Positions 25,736 to 36,382 are shown, counted from the first letter of the stretch. The stretch is DNA of 64,000 bases from Herbiconiux daphne (GCF_024979295.1 NZ_JANLCJ010000009.1:1-64000), one strand, 5' to 3'. Notes: generated by a model not told the origin, from the letters alone. Made by a program: numbers and translations.

Positions 25736-26485
25736 TCAGCGGATCTCGACCAGATCGCGCAGCACGTCGAGCCGGGCATCTCGCGGGTCGAGCTCGGTGA
25801 CCACGATCGAGATCTGCGACCACGACAGAGCAGCGGCCATTGCGCGACGGCCGAGTTTGGCCGAGTTGATGAGCAGCACGGTCTCGCGCGCCGCCCGCAC
25901 GAACTCGCGCTTCACCTGGGCCTCTTCGATGATGGTCTCGCTCGTGCCGCCCTCGGGGTCGGCGGCGGCGGCCGAGGTGAAGAAGCGGTCGTAGTTGAGC
26001 ATGGCGGCCGCGGCGCACGCCACCGGGCCCACGAAGCTCTCGGTGTGGGGCTCGAGCTCGCCGCCCACGAGGATGGCGCGCGTGCCCCGCAGCGCGCGGG
26101 CGCGGGCGTGATTGTGGGCGGAGTTCGTGGCGACCACGAGGTCGGTCGTGGCACCGGGCTTGAACTGCGCGAGCAGGTGCCCGGATGTCGACGACGCATC
26201 GACCGCGATCGACCCGGTGGTGGGCATCAGGTCGAGCGCCTTGCGGGCGATCTCGGTCTTGGCGACGTCGTCGACGCCCTGGCGCTCGGTGAACGAGCGC
26301 GCCTTGACCGTGGCGACCGCCCCGCCCCGCACCCGAACCACCACGCCCTCGAGCTCGAGGGCCTCGAGGTCGCGGCGCACGGTCATGCTCGACACCCCGA
26401 GCTCGGCCGCCGACTCCTCGAGCCTGATGACGCCGCTGTCGTCGAGGCGCGCGATCAGCCGCTCGCGACGCTCGGCTCCGATCAC
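25736..26485 (-). CDS. DeoR/GlpR-family transcriptional regulator
   Basis: 249-residue repressor. The N-terminal DeoR helix-turn-helix (GAERRERLIARLDDSGVIRLEESAAELGVSSMTVRRDLEALE) is followed by the DeoRC sensor domain (AKTEIARKALDLM, SIAVDASST, VVATNS, VGGELE, LLINSAKLGRRAM), which binds phosphorylated sugars. The GTG at 26485 places the start right before the helix-turn-helix; an upstream in-frame start would add 15 unconserved residues. It sits directly upstream of rhaD-rhaB with a DeoR-type palindrome between, so rhamnulose 1-phosphate or a later intermediate is a plausible inducer (inference). Confidence 0.9.
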   Translation of the reverse strand: MIGAERRERLIARLDDSGVIRLEESAAELGVSSMTVRRDLEALELEGVVVRVRGGAVATVKARSFTERQGVDDVAKTEIARKALDLMPTTGSIAVDASSTSGHLLAQFKPGATTDLVVATNSAHNHARARALRGTRAILVGGELEPHTESFVGPVACAAAAMLNYDRFFTSAAAADPEGGTSETIIEEAQVKREFVRAARETVLLINSAKLGRRAMAAALSWSQISIVVTELDPRDARLDVLRDLVEIR

Positions 26486-26570
26486 GCATGCCACACTACT
26501 CGCAGGTCGCGGCCAGACCGTGGCCACCACCTCGAGGCCGGGCGCACGACGGCGGGGCGGCGGGCGGCGG

Positions 26571-26618
26571 GGTCAGGCGGGCGCGGGGTCAGGCGGGTGG
26601 CGGGTCAGGCGGGTGGAG
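26571..26618. repeat. Three tandem 16-bp repeats at the 3' end of the EamA gene
   Basis: Three consecutive copies of a 16-bp unit beginning GGTCAGGCGGG (26571-26586, 26587-26602, 26603-26618). The third contains the TGA stop of the transporter gene (complement of 26605-26607). Probably a replication-slippage expansion of the gene end; the two extra copies fill most of the 119-bp gap to the DeoR gene. Confidence 0.7.
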
Positions 26619-27516
26619 GGATGACGGCCCGCTGGGTGGCGATCGCGGTGCCGGCGGCGACGCAGACGACGGCGATGCCGACGACCTCGAGGGCCGAGAA
26701 CTGCTCCGACAGGATGAGCCAGCCGAAGACCGCGGCGACCACCGGGCCGAAGGCGGTGATGATGGCGTACAGCCGTGGCGTGATGCGGCGCAGGATGAAC
26801 GTGTCGAGGCTGTAGGGCAGAGCCGACGAGAGGATGCCGACCCCCACCAGAAGGGCGACCACCCGCCAGTCGACCGCCGCCGGGTCGAGGGTGACGGCCG
26901 CGAGGGGCAGCAGGATGACGAGACTCACCACGCTCGCCACCGTCAGCCCCTCGAGGCCGGGCAGCCGGGTCGCCACCCGGCGGGTGAGCACGATGTAGAA
27001 CGCCCAGGCCGCGGCCGCCGTGAGCGCGAGCGTCACGCCCCAGGCGTTGATGGTGCCGTCGAACCCCGTGAGCAGGAACACCCCGGCCGCGGCGGCCAGG
27101 GCGCACACCACGTCGAGCAGCCGGCGCGAGGCCACGAGGGCCAGCGTCAGCGGGCCGAGGAACTCGATCGTCGCCGCGATGCCGAGGCCGAGCAGGTGCA
27201 CCGACTCGTAGAACGACAGGTTCATCACGGCCAGAACCACGCCGAGCGCCACCGCCGGCCACAACCGCCGCCAGGTGAACTCGGCGCGCTTCGGGCGGTA
27301 GAACGGCAGCACGGCGACCGCCATCACGAGCTGACGCGCCGCCACCACCACGAAGGCGCCCACCACGGGCACCACGAGACCGGCGAGGGCCGACCCGAGG
27401 TTGATGCTCACCTCGGTGCCGAGCTGGGTGGCCGCGCCCACGGTGCGCCGGCGCGACGCGTGCGCCGCGGCATCCGCTGGGCCGGCAACGGCCCCGGGTC
27501 GCTGCTGATCGGTCAC
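26605..27516 (-). CDS. EamA/DMT-superfamily transporter (RhtA-like)
   Basis: 303-residue integral membrane protein with about ten hydrophobic helices in two EamA repeats (first from TQLGTEVSINLGSALAGLVVP, second from LTAAAAWAFYIVLTRRVATRLPG). The NLSFYESVHLLGLGIAATIEFLGPLTLALVASRR segment resembles RhtA-type amino acid/metabolite exporters. It starts with GTG at 27516. It lies inside the rhamnose region but shows no specific link; it could export a pathway by-product or be unrelated. Confidence 0.87.
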   Translation of the reverse strand: MTDQQRPGAVAGPADAAAHASRRRTVGAATQLGTEVSINLGSALAGLVVPVVGAFVVVAARQLVMAVAVLPFYRPKRAEFTWRRLWPAVALGVVLAVMNLSFYESVHLLGLGIAATIEFLGPLTLALVASRRLLDVVCALAAAAGVFLLTGFDGTINAWGVTLALTAAAAWAFYIVLTRRVATRLPGLEGLTVASVVSLVILLPLAAVTLDPAAVDWRVVALLVGVGILSSALPYSLDTFILRRITPRLYAIITAFGPVVAAVFGWLILSEQFSALEVVGIAVVCVAAGTAIATQRAVIPPPA

Positions 27517-27531
27517 CTCTCGACCCTAGCG

Positions 27532-28440
27532 TCAGGGAGCGGGCGTGCCGGTCGTGAGGGTCGGGGCGGCACTGCCGCCGAGCCCACCACCGCCCCCGAG
27601 CAGACCGCCGCCACCGGTGCCGGCGTCGGGCTCGGCCTCGCCGTCGGCGTCCCAGACACTCACCTCCACGAGCGACTGGCGGTCGGCGATCTGCTGCGCC
27701 ACCAGCCGGCCCTGCTCGTCGCTCACCCACAGATCGAGCAGCTGCGCCGACGGGATGTCGCCCACCGCCTCGATGGGGGTGACGCGAGCGTGCTCGACCG
27801 GCACCCGGGCGGTGATCGTGGTCAGCAGGGCGACCGCCTCGTCGACCGGGGCCTCGGGCTGCGCACCCACGACGAAGCGGCCGTCGGCGCTCTCGGCCTC
27901 GAACGGCAGATTCGGCTGCACGCCGCCGGCGCGTTGCGCGAGGGCGAGCATGCGGTCGACCTGATCGAGCAGCACCGCCGGATCGTCGTCGTCGAGCACC
28001 ACGCAGAAGAAGCCCGAACAGTCGGAGCCGCCGCGGGCGCTCACCACCTCGTACCGGGAGTCGTGCCGCAGGCCGAGGAACACCTCCAGGGTCGCCGATC
28101 CGCCCAGGTTCGAGAAGCTGCGGCCCTCGCCCACCTGCCACACCAGGTAGGGGTCGGGCAGGTTCGCGGCGCGGCGGGCGGCCGCCGGCGCCAGCATCCG
28201 CAGGTCGTCGTCGCTCACGCCGGCCTCGACCTCGATCGAGAGCGAGACCGATCGGCTCCACGGGTCGTCGTCGACGGCCGATTGCACTGCGGTCACGTGC
28301 GGCTGATCGGCGATCCAGTCGGTCACCGCCTGCACGTCGGAGTCGCTCGGCCCCGCGCAGCCGGTGACGAGCCCGGCGATGGCGCTGACCGCGAGCACCA
28401 TGCTCGCCGGCGCGAACCGCGGATGCCGGGCAGAGGTCAT
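27532..28440 (-). CDS. Hypothetical lipoprotein
   Basis: 302-residue protein with a signal peptide ending in lipobox LVTGC (Cys near residue 28), so it is anticipated on the outer face of the membrane. The mature region is acidic and has no motif I recognise; two alternating alpha/beta blocks (YLVWQVGEGRSFSNLG, then RVPVEHARVTPIEAVGD) hint at an internal duplication. The C terminus is Gly-rich (GGGGLLGGGGGLGG) and probably unstructured. It is 15 bp upstream of the EamA gene, so the two may be co-transcribed. Confidence 0.75.
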   Translation of the reverse strand: MTSARHPRFAPASMVLAVSAIAGLVTGCAGPSDSDVQAVTDWIADQPHVTAVQSAVDDDPWSRSVSLSIEVEAGVSDDDLRMLAPAAARRAANLPDPYLVWQVGEGRSFSNLGGSATLEVFLGLRHDSRYEVVSARGGSDCSGFFCVVLDDDDPAVLLDQVDRMLALAQRAGGVQPNLPFEAESADGRFVVGAQPEAPVDEAVALLTTITARVPVEHARVTPIEAVGDIPSAQLLDLWVSDEQGRLVAQQIADRQSLVEVSVWDADGEAEPDAGTGGGGLLGGGGGLGGSAAPTLTTGTPAP

Positions 28441-28548
28441 GCGGCGACCCTAGCGCGAACCCGACGATCTGTCAGCTTCTGTGGCCATATCAGGTGCCGC
28501 GCGGCGACGCCGAACGAGGAATGCGAGCGAGCGGGCGACAAATGAATT

Positions 28549-28586
28549 GCGGCCCAGGACTCCCACCACCAGGGGTCCCGGGCCGC
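28549..28586 (-). terminator. Terminator of rhaI
   Basis: Inverted repeat with arms 28549-28564 and 28572-28586 (outer GCGGCCC and GGGCCGC), two mismatches, located 20-58 bp after the rhaI stop in its reading direction and followed by an A/T-rich AATTCATTT. This fits an intrinsic terminator ending the isomerase transcript. The rest of 28441-28606 shows nothing else. Confidence 0.7.
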
Positions 28587-28606
28587 AAACCGTGGGCGAG
28601 GGCGCT

Positions 28607-29773
28607 CTACGCGCCCCAGCTGGCCTGGGCGCCGCCGACGCGGTCGGCGACGATCTTCTCCTGGTAGCCCGACGCCTTGAAGGCGGCGATCGGGTCGGCC
28701 GGCAGGCCGCGCGACTCGCGCCACTCGGCGAGCGGGGGTCGCACGTCGGTGTAGAAGGCGTCCATCAAGATGCCGTTCGCGCCGAGCACGTCGTTGGCGT
28801 TCTGCGCCTCGAGCAGCGCCGCACGGTCGACGAGCAGCGCACGCGCCGTCATCTCCTGCACGTTGAGCACCGAGCGCATCTGGCCGACGATCTTCTCTTC
28901 GATGTTGTGGCACTGGTCGAGCATGAACGCCACCGGCGAGCCCACGTCGTAGCCGCCGCCGCGCACGACCTCGTAGAGGATGCGGAACAACTGGAACGGG
29001 TCGGCCGCGCCCACGATCAGGTCGTCGTCGGCGTAGAAGCGCGAGTTGAAGTCGAACGAGCCGAGCTTTCCGAGCCGCAGCAGCTGCGCCACGATGAACT
29101 CGATGTTGGTGCCCGGCGCGTGGTGACCGGTGTCGAGGCAGGTGAAGGCCTTGTCGCCGAGCGCGCTCACATGGGCGAACGAGGTGCCCCAGTCCGGCAC
29201 ATCCGTGTGGTAGAACGCCGGCTCGAAGAACTTGTACTCCAGCACCAGGCGCTGCTCATCGCCGAGCGCGTCGTAGATGACCCGCAGCGACTCGGCCAGC
29301 CAGTCCTGACGCGAGCGGATGTCGCCCTGTCCGGGGTAGTTCGTGCCGTCGGCCAGCCAGATCTTGAGGTCGTGGGAACCGGTCTGGTGCATGATGTCGA
29401 TGCACTCGAGGTGGTGGTCGATGGCCTTCTGGCGAATGGCCGGGTCGCTCGAAGTGAGGGAGCCGAACTTGTAGGCGTCGTCTTGGAAGGTGTTAGAGTT
29501 CACCGTGCCGAGGGCGACACCGAGATCTTCGGCGTAACGGCGCAGCGCCGCGTAGTCGTCGACCTTGTCCCACGGGATGTGGATCGCGACCTTGGGCGCG
29601 AGCCCCGTGTAGGTGTTGACCTGGGCGGCATCCGCGATCTTCTCCTCGGGCGTGCGGGGCGTGCCCGGCGTGCCGAAGACCTTGAAGCGGGTGCCCGAGT
29701 TGCCGAACGCCCACGAGGGGAGCTCGATCGCCTGACGTTCGAGTTCGGGGGCGATGTCGCTGAACTGCACCAT
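28607..29773 (-). CDS. rhaI: L-rhamnose isomerase (actinobacterial/rhizobial RhaI type)
   Basis: 388-residue TIM-barrel sugar isomerase converting L-rhamnose to L-rhamnulose. The metal and catalytic segments include KVAIHIPWDKVDDY, the HDLKIWLADGTNYPGQGD block, LEYKFFEPAFYHTDV, CLDTGHHAPGTNIEFIVAQL and DFNSRFYADDDLIVG, as in RhaI proteins distinct from E. coli RhaA. The start ATG at 29773 matches family N termini; a longer frame would run through the operator and rhaM. An operator palindrome lies 25-44 bp upstream, so it may have its own promoter. Confidence 0.94.
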   Translation of the reverse strand: MVQFSDIAPELERQAIELPSWAFGNSGTRFKVFGTPGTPRTPEEKIADAAQVNTYTGLAPKVAIHIPWDKVDDYAALRRYAEDLGVALGTVNSNTFQDDAYKFGSLTSSDPAIRQKAIDHHLECIDIMHQTGSHDLKIWLADGTNYPGQGDIRSRQDWLAESLRVIYDALGDEQRLVLEYKFFEPAFYHTDVPDWGTSFAHVSALGDKAFTCLDTGHHAPGTNIEFIVAQLLRLGKLGSFDFNSRFYADDDLIVGAADPFQLFRILYEVVRGGGYDVGSPVAFMLDQCHNIEEKIVGQMRSVLNVQEMTARALLVDRAALLEAQNANDVLGANGILMDAFYTDVRPPLAEWRESRGLPADPIAAFKASGYQEKIVADRVGGAQASWGA

Positions 29774-29797
29774 TGGGGTTCTCTTTCGTGTGTCGGA

Positions 29798-29817
29798 TGA
29801 ATCGGTGAAACGATTCA
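29798..29817. promoter_or_regulatory. LacI-type operator before rhaI
   Basis: A palindromic site with TGAATCG and CGATTCA ends; its inner TGAAACGATTCA (29806-29817) differs by one base from the perfect TGAATCGATTCA at 35161-35172. It lies in the 56-bp gap between rhaM and rhaI, which suggests regulated transcription of rhaI separate from the transporter operon. Confidence 0.75.
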
Positions 29818-29829
29818 CTGAGTAGTAGC

Positions 29830-30159
29830 CTACGCCAACTGGTCTTCGAGATGGAAGACCTCGACGAGCTGCTGGAAACCGGTGTCGGGAGCGCCGTCGA
29901 GGTCGACGAAGAACTCGGCCATCTCGGCCTGCCAGCGCGCGTTCACCTCGGTCGCGGCCATGCCGGCCTGGGCGGCCTCGAGCGACGGCGTCTCGAAGTA
30001 GCCGATCAGCAGGCCGTCGGGGCGCAGGAACAGCGAGTAGTTGTTCCACCCGGTCGCCTTGAGAGCGGCCGCCATGTCGGGCCAGATCGCGGCGTGGCGC
30101 TCGGTGTACTCGGGAATGCGCTCGGGCTTCACCTGCAGCTGGAAGCAGACTCTCTGCAC
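29830..30159 (-). CDS. rhaM: L-rhamnose mutarotase
   Basis: 109-residue ferredoxin-like dimeric enzyme interconverting alpha- and beta-L-rhamnose. Full-length match to the RhaM family: N-terminal FQLQVKPERIPEYTERHAAIWPDM, central YSLFLRPDGLLIGYFE, and NARWQAEMAEFF. GTG start at 30159. It lies downstream of the rhamnose-binding-protein gene and upstream of rhaI in the same direction. Confidence 0.94.
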   Translation of the reverse strand: MQRVCFQLQVKPERIPEYTERHAAIWPDMAAALKATGWNNYSLFLRPDGLLIGYFETPSLEAAQAGMAATEVNARWQAEMAEFFVDLDGAPDTGFQQLVEVFHLEDQLA

Positions 30160-30210
30160 GACGTTCCTCTCAGAAAAGCAGACGGGGTGGGGCGAGAAGC
30201 AGAAGGGGGT

Positions 30211-30245
30211 GGGGCGCGGCCTGCCGGATGACGCGGCCGCGCCCC
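30211..30245 (-). terminator. Intercistronic hairpin after rhaS
   Basis: A perfect 11-bp GC stem (arms 30211-30221 and 30235-30245, outer GGGGCGCGGCC) lies 8 bp past the rhaS stop, before rhaM. It has no T run, so it is more likely an mRNA-stabilising or partial termination structure that keeps binding-protein mRNA abundant. Confidence 0.65.
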
Positions 30246-30252
30246 GTGGCGA

Positions 30253-31305
30253 CTAGAAGTCGAAGTCGCCGATGTTGTCTTTGTCGAACACGAACGGGTC
30301 GCCGAGCAGCACCGTGTTGTCGGCGCCGACGGTGTACTCGCCCAGGTCGCCCGCGTCGAAGGTGTCACCCTCGGCGCCGGTGATGGTGCCCTCGATCAGG
30401 GCCTTGGCGGCGAACGCGGCCAGGTAGCCGAGGTCGGCCGGGTTCCACAGGGCGAACGAGGTGACGGTGCCGTCTTCGACGTAGTCGCGCATCTGGTTCG
30501 GGGTGCCGAGACCGGTGAGTGCGACCTTGCCCTTGTACTCCGAGGTCTGCAGGTAGCGAGCGGCCGCAGCGATGCCGACCGTGGTGGGCGAGATGATGCC
30601 CTTGAGGTCGGGGTGCGACTGCAGCAGGGCCGCGGTCTTGTCGAACGACGTCTGGTCGTCATCGTCGCCGTAGACGGTGTCGACGATGGTGATGTCGGGG
30701 TACTCCGAGGCGGCGTAGGTCTTCATCTGCTCGATCCACGCGTTCTGGTTGGTCGCGTTGGCCGAGGCGGAGAGGATCGCCACCTCGCCCGAGCCGCCGA
30801 TCTGGTCGGCGATCAGGTCGACCTGCACCTTGGCGATGCCCTCGGCGTCGGCCTGGTTGATGAATATGTCGCGGCAGTCGGCATCCGTGTCGGAGTCGAA
30901 GGTCACGACCTTGACGCCGGCGTCACGCGCCTCGTTGAGGGCGTCGCAGATGGCGGTGGGGTCGTTGGCCGACACGACGAGGGCGCCGACGCCCTGCGTG
31001 GTGGCGGTGTTGATGTAGGAGACCTGCGCGTCGGGGCTCGCCTCGGCGGGGCCGACCTCCTGGTAGGTGCCGCCGAACGACTCGATCGCCTTCTCGCCGC
31101 CCTTGTCCGAGGTGTCGAAGTAGGGGTTGCCCAGGTTCTTGGGCAGGAACGTGATCGACAGGTTGGAGCTGTCGCCGCCCGCGGAGTCGGTCGATCCGCT
31201 GTCGCCGTCCGACGCGCATCCGGTGGCGATGAGGGCGACGGTCACTGCGATGGCCGCAACCGCCCCCGCACGGGCTTTGCCCTTGCCGAGATTGTGAAAC
31301 AACAT
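30253..31305 (-). CDS. rhaS: Rhamnose ABC transporter substrate-binding lipoprotein
   Basis: 350-residue family 2 (ribose-type) binding protein. Signal peptide with lipobox IATGC at about 26-30. The mature domain (ITFLPKNLGNPYFDTSDKGGEKA; NTATTQGVGALVVSANDP; VVTFDSD) matches RhaS of rhizobial and actinobacterial rhamnose importers. It is the fourth gene of the transporter operon, after ATPase and two permeases, and is followed by a hairpin and rhaM. Rhamnose specificity follows from the family match and gene neighbourhood. Confidence 0.92.
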   Translation of the reverse strand: MLFHNLGKGKARAGAVAAIAVTVALIATGCASDGDSGSTDSAGGDSSNLSITFLPKNLGNPYFDTSDKGGEKAIESFGGTYQEVGPAEASPDAQVSYINTATTQGVGALVVSANDPTAICDALNEARDAGVKVVTFDSDTDADCRDIFINQADAEGIAKVQVDLIADQIGGSGEVAILSASANATNQNAWIEQMKTYAASEYPDITIVDTVYGDDDDQTSFDKTAALLQSHPDLKGIISPTTVGIAAAARYLQTSEYKGKVALTGLGTPNQMRDYVEDGTVTSFALWNPADLGYLAAFAAKALIEGTITGAEGDTFDAGDLGEYTVGADNTVLLGDPFVFDKDNIGDFDF

Positions 31306-31363
31306 CGTTGTTCTTCCTTTCGAATTGGTTGAGCCGATGTGATTGCATCGACGGAAAGAGGAA

Positions 31364-32431
31364 TCACGCCTTGGCTGCGATGGTTCCCCCGTGTTTCCTC
31401 CCCCCGGGCCCGATGCGCTTCTTGCGCACCCAGGCCAGGAAGCTCGCTGCCACGACCGAGAGCACGAGAAGCACTCCGGTGATGATGTTGATGACGTCGG
31501 AGGTGACGTTCACCAACCGCAGAGCGCTCGAGAGCACTCCGATCAGCAGCACACCGGCGATCACGCCGTGCAGTGCCCCGCGGCCGCCGAAGATCGAGAC
31601 GCCGCCGAGCAGCACCGCCGCGATCACCTGCAGCTCGAGGCCGGTGGCGTTGTCGCCGCGGGCGCTGCCGAAGCGCAGGGTGTAGTAGATGCCGGCCAGG
31701 GCCGACACGGTGCCGGTGAGCACGAAGAGGATGAACTTGGTGCGGTTGACGTGCACCCCCGAGAAGCTCGCGGCTTCGGGGCTCAGGCCGATGGCGTAGA
31801 TGCCGCGGCCGAAGGGGGTGAAGTGCAGCAGCACGGCGAACACGATCGCGAGCACGATGAAGAGGATGACGACCACGGGGATGGTGGTGCCGCCGATCTT
31901 CGCTTTGGCCAGGTCGGTCCAGAACTCCGGCCACTCGGTGACCGCGGTGGTGCCCAGCAGGCCGACCGCGAGGCCCCGGTAGAGCGCCAGGGTTCCGATG
32001 GTGACCGCGAGCGATGGCAGCCCCACCACCGTGATCAGGAAGCCGTTGACCGCTCCTGCGAGCGCGCCGACGATGATGCAGACGATCGCGGCCACGCCGA
32101 CATCCACCCCGGCCTGGTTCAGGATGCCGAGGGTCACGCTGCTGAGGCCCACCACGCTCGCGACACTCAGGTCGATCTCTCCCGTGATGATGACGAGGGT
32201 CATCGGCAGGGCGATGAGCAGGATCGGCATGACGTCGAGCAGCAGGTAGCCGACGGTCACCGGCCGGCTGAAGCCCTTGACGGTGATGAGCGAGACGATC
32301 ACCACGACCAGCAGCAGGCCGATGATGGCCATCTCACGGGTGAGCAGCACCCGCCGCCAGAGGGGCTGGCCGTAGTCCTTGTAGACGCGCGTGGCCGTCG
32401 CGGGCGCCAGGGGCGAGGTCGTCGTGGTCAT
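31364..32431 (-). CDS. rhaQ: Rhamnose ABC transporter permease (RhaQ-like)
   Basis: 355-residue permease of the ribose/AraH family with 8-10 helices. Motifs include ITGEIDLSVASVVGLSSV, GLPSLAVTIGTLALYRGLAVGLLG and the ATPase-contacting region ...AVLLGGVSIFGGRGALHGVIAGVLL. The ATG at 32431 overlaps the upstream permease stop (ATGA). The C terminus is basic. Works with the neighbouring permease as a heterodimer. Confidence 0.93.
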   Translation of the reverse strand: MTTTTSPLAPATATRVYKDYGQPLWRRVLLTREMAIIGLLLVVVIVSLITVKGFSRPVTVGYLLLDVMPILLIALPMTLVIITGEIDLSVASVVGLSSVTLGILNQAGVDVGVAAIVCIIVGALAGAVNGFLITVVGLPSLAVTIGTLALYRGLAVGLLGTTAVTEWPEFWTDLAKAKIGGTTIPVVVILFIVLAIVFAVLLHFTPFGRGIYAIGLSPEAASFSGVHVNRTKFILFVLTGTVSALAGIYYTLRFGSARGDNATGLELQVIAAVLLGGVSIFGGRGALHGVIAGVLLIGVLSSALRLVNVTSDVINIITGVLLVLSVVAASFLAWVRKKRIGPGGRKHGGTIAAKA

Positions 32432-33473
32432 TTGCTGTCCTCCCTCGCCTCGAGAAGCCGTTTCGATTGCCGCAGCGACAGCACCCGGTCGAGCACGATC
32501 GCGCCGATGATGAGTGCGCCCACCACCGCTCGCTGCCAGAAGTCGGGAACGCCCAGAATCGGCAGGGCGCGGTTGATCGTGAGCAGCAGCACCGCACCGA
32601 TCGCGGCGCCCCACACCGTGCCCGAGCCGCCGAAGATGGCGACGCCGCCGATCACCGCGGCTCCGACGGCATCCAGTTCCCAGCCGCTGCCGGCCTGCGA
32701 GTTGACGGTGCCGTAACGGGCGGCGTAGAGCACGCCCGCGAGGCCCGCGAGCGCTCCGGATGCGACGAACGCGATGAGCAGTCGCCGCACCACCCGCAGA
32801 CCGTAGAGCCCGGCCGCGGCCGGGTCGGAGCCGATGGCGTAGAACTCGCGACCGCCCCGGGTGTTCTTCATGTACCACCCCGCGGCGATCAGCACCACGA
32901 GGGCGATGATCGTGAGCAGCGGGATGGAGAGGAATTGGCCGGTGCCGAGCGCCAGGAAGTCCTTCGGCATGTCGGAGGCGTTGATGCGGTTGCTGCCGGC
33001 CCACACCACGTTGATGCCGCGGTAGGCATAGAGCGTGCCCAGGGTGATGACGAGCGCGGGCACCTTGGCGAACGCCACGAGAGCGCCGTTGATGAGGCCG
33101 AGCAGACCGCCGAACACGATGCCGGCGAGGAAGACGACGATCATCGGGATGCCCGGGATGTCGATGAACAGCCGGCCGGTGAGGTAGGCCGTGAGGCCGA
33201 GCACGGAGCCGACCGAGAGGTCGACGCTCCGGGTGATGATGACCATCGCCTGGCCGACGGCCACGAGCACGAGGATCGACGGGGTGAGCAGCAGGTCGCG
33301 CCATCCGTCGGACGAGAACACGAAACTCGGGTTCTTCACCGTCGTCACCACGATCACGAGCAGCACGGCCAGCAGGATGCCGGTCTCGCGGGCCCGGATG
33401 AAGTGGCCGAGGGCGCGGCCCACGGCGGAGCCCGACCTGGGCGTCTGCGGGGGCGAGGTCTGGGTGAGTGTCG

Positions 33474-33477
<4 letters not shown>
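32428..33477 (-). CDS. rhaP: Rhamnose ABC transporter permease (RhaP-like)
   Basis: 349-residue second permease of the rhamnose importer: ITRSVDLSVGSVLGLTAYLTG, KVPALVITLGTLYAYRGINVVWAG and GAAVIGGVAIFGGSGTVWG motifs. The GTG start at 33477 overlaps the ATPase stop (GTGA) and its own stop overlaps rhaQ (ATGA), so the three proteins are translationally coupled. Confidence 0.93.
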
Positions 33478-35015
<1,538 letters not shown>

Positions 35016-35049
35016 TGATGGGTACCTCACCTCTACGTCGAGGACAAAG

Positions 35050-35061
35050 TGAATCGTTTTA
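35050..35061. promoter_or_regulatory. LacI-type operator 35 bp before rhaT
   Basis: TGAATCGTTTTA is 10 of 12 identical to the perfect operator at 35161 and one base from TGAATCGTTTCA, the complement of the site before rhaI. It would overlap the rhaT promoter or leader. Confidence 0.65.
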
Positions 35062-35160
35062 CAACGACCTGACGCGAGCACTCTATTTCGTGGGTTCGCG
35101 ACTCGTCAAGCCGACGGGGCGCGACCGCGACCAACTTGTGACCTTGCCCTCCGGCGGGCC

Positions 35161-35172
35161 TGAATCGATTCA
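35161..35172. promoter_or_regulatory. Perfect LacI-type operator in the rhaT/regulator gap
   Basis: TGAATCGATTCA is a perfect 12-bp palindrome with central CG, about midway between the divergent rhaT and LacI genes. With related sites at 35050 and 29806 it defines a rhamnose regulon motif. Confidence 0.78.
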
Positions 35173-35278
35173 GGTCGTCGCCGCGCCCGGGCCTCGCACG
35201 CGCGGAGAGACGATATCCTCAGGGAACGTTCACCTGCGCTCGTCGGGCCGGGAGAACTCCGACCACAGCGAGGTGAGT

Positions 35279-36295
35279 ATGGCAACAGCGAACGTGAGAG
35301 ACGTGGCGGCGCTCGCCGGCGTGTCGGTCGGAACCGTGTCGAACGTCTTGAACCGGTCGAAGCGCGTGTCGCCCGACACCGCGCAGCGCGTGCTCGACGC
35401 CATCGAGAAGCTGGGATTCATCCGCAACGACGCCGCGCGCCAGCTCCGGGTGGGGCAGAGCCGCACGGTCGGCATCATGGTGCTCGACGTGAGCAACCCG
35501 TTCTTCACCGACATCGCCCGCGGTGTCGAAGACACCCTCGCCCAGTTCAGCCGTTCGCTCGTGCTCGGCAACAGCGGCGAAGACGCGGCGCGCGAGCTCG
35601 CCTACCTCGATCTCTTCGAGGAGCAGCGCGTGGCCGGCCTGCTCATCACGCCGGTCGGCGACGTGCACGCCCGCCTCGAGCGGCTGCGCGAGCGGGGGTC
35701 GCCGGTCGTGCTCGTCGACCGGCACGAGAACGCCCGCGCCTTCAGCTCGGTGTCGGTCGACGACAACCGCGGGGGATACCTCGCGGCATCGCACCTGCTC
35801 GACCTCGGCCGCCGCAACATCGCCTTCGTCGGCGGGCCGAAGCGCGTGCTGCAGGTCGCCCAGCGCGCCGGCGGTGCGCAAGACGCGGTGGCAGAACGCG
35901 GCGCCCGGCCCTTGCACGTGCTCGAACTCGATTCGATGCGAGCGGATGCCGGCCGCCTCGGTGCGGAGCAGCTGCTCGAGCTGCCGGCGCACGAGCGCCC
36001 CGACGCGGTCTTCGCCGCGAACGACCTGATCGCCCTCGGGGTGCTACGGGCACTGACCCATGCCGGTCTGCGCGTGCCCGACGACATCGCCATCATCGGC
36101 TACGACGACATCTACTTCGCCGCGAACGCCGCCATCCCGATCTCGTCGATCCGTCAGCCCTCGTGGGAGATGGGCCGCACGGCCACCGAGCTGCTGATGG
36201 CCGAGATCGAGGAGCCGACCAAGCACGACTACCGGCACGTCGTCTTTCAGCCGGAACTCATCGTGCGCGAGTCGACGGCGGGCGCGCTGGCCTGA
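35279..36295 (+). CDS. LacI-family regulator of rhamnose transport genes
   Basis: 338-residue LacI regulator: helix-turn-helix NVRDVAALAGVSVGTVSNVLNRSKRVS and hinge NDAARQLRVGQSRT, then a sugar-binding domain (VGIMVLDVSNPFFTDIARGVEDT; FAANDLIALGVLRAL; IIGYDDIYFAANAAIPISSIRQP). It is divergent from the rhaTPQS importer, with palindromic operators between and another before rhaI, so it is the probable rhamnose repressor. Effector inferred from neighbours. Confidence 0.9.
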   Translation: MATANVRDVAALAGVSVGTVSNVLNRSKRVSPDTAQRVLDAIEKLGFIRNDAARQLRVGQSRTVGIMVLDVSNPFFTDIARGVEDTLAQFSRSLVLGNSGEDAARELAYLDLFEEQRVAGLLITPVGDVHARLERLRERGSPVVLVDRHENARAFSSVSVDDNRGGYLAASHLLDLGRRNIAFVGGPKRVLQVAQRAGGAQDAVAERGARPLHVLELDSMRADAGRLGAEQLLELPAHERPDAVFAANDLIALGVLRALTHAGLRVPDDIAIIGYDDIYFAANAAIPISSIRQPSWEMGRTATELLMAEIEEPTKHDYRHVVFQPELIVRESTAGALA

Positions 36296-36336
36296 GGCGG
36301 GGCGGGGCGGGCTCGCGCGCTGGGCGCGACGGGGCC

Positions 36337-36373
36337 GCCCGCTGGCGACGGCGGCTGGGCGTCGCCAGCGGGC
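36337..36373. terminator. Bidirectional hairpin between convergent genes
   Basis: Perfect 14-bp stem (arms 36337-36350 and 36360-36373, outer GCCCGCTGGCGACG) with a 9-nt loop, in the 87-bp gap between the converging LacI and surface-protein genes. No T run on either side; probably terminates both transcripts in the GC-rich actinobacterial manner. Confidence 0.7.
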
Positions 36374-36382
36374 GCCGAGCGC

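Noticed and set aside
29798..29817. Palindrome read as a terminator of rhaM
   Set aside because: The stem is short and AT-containing without T run, and it matches the operator sites at 35050 and 35161.
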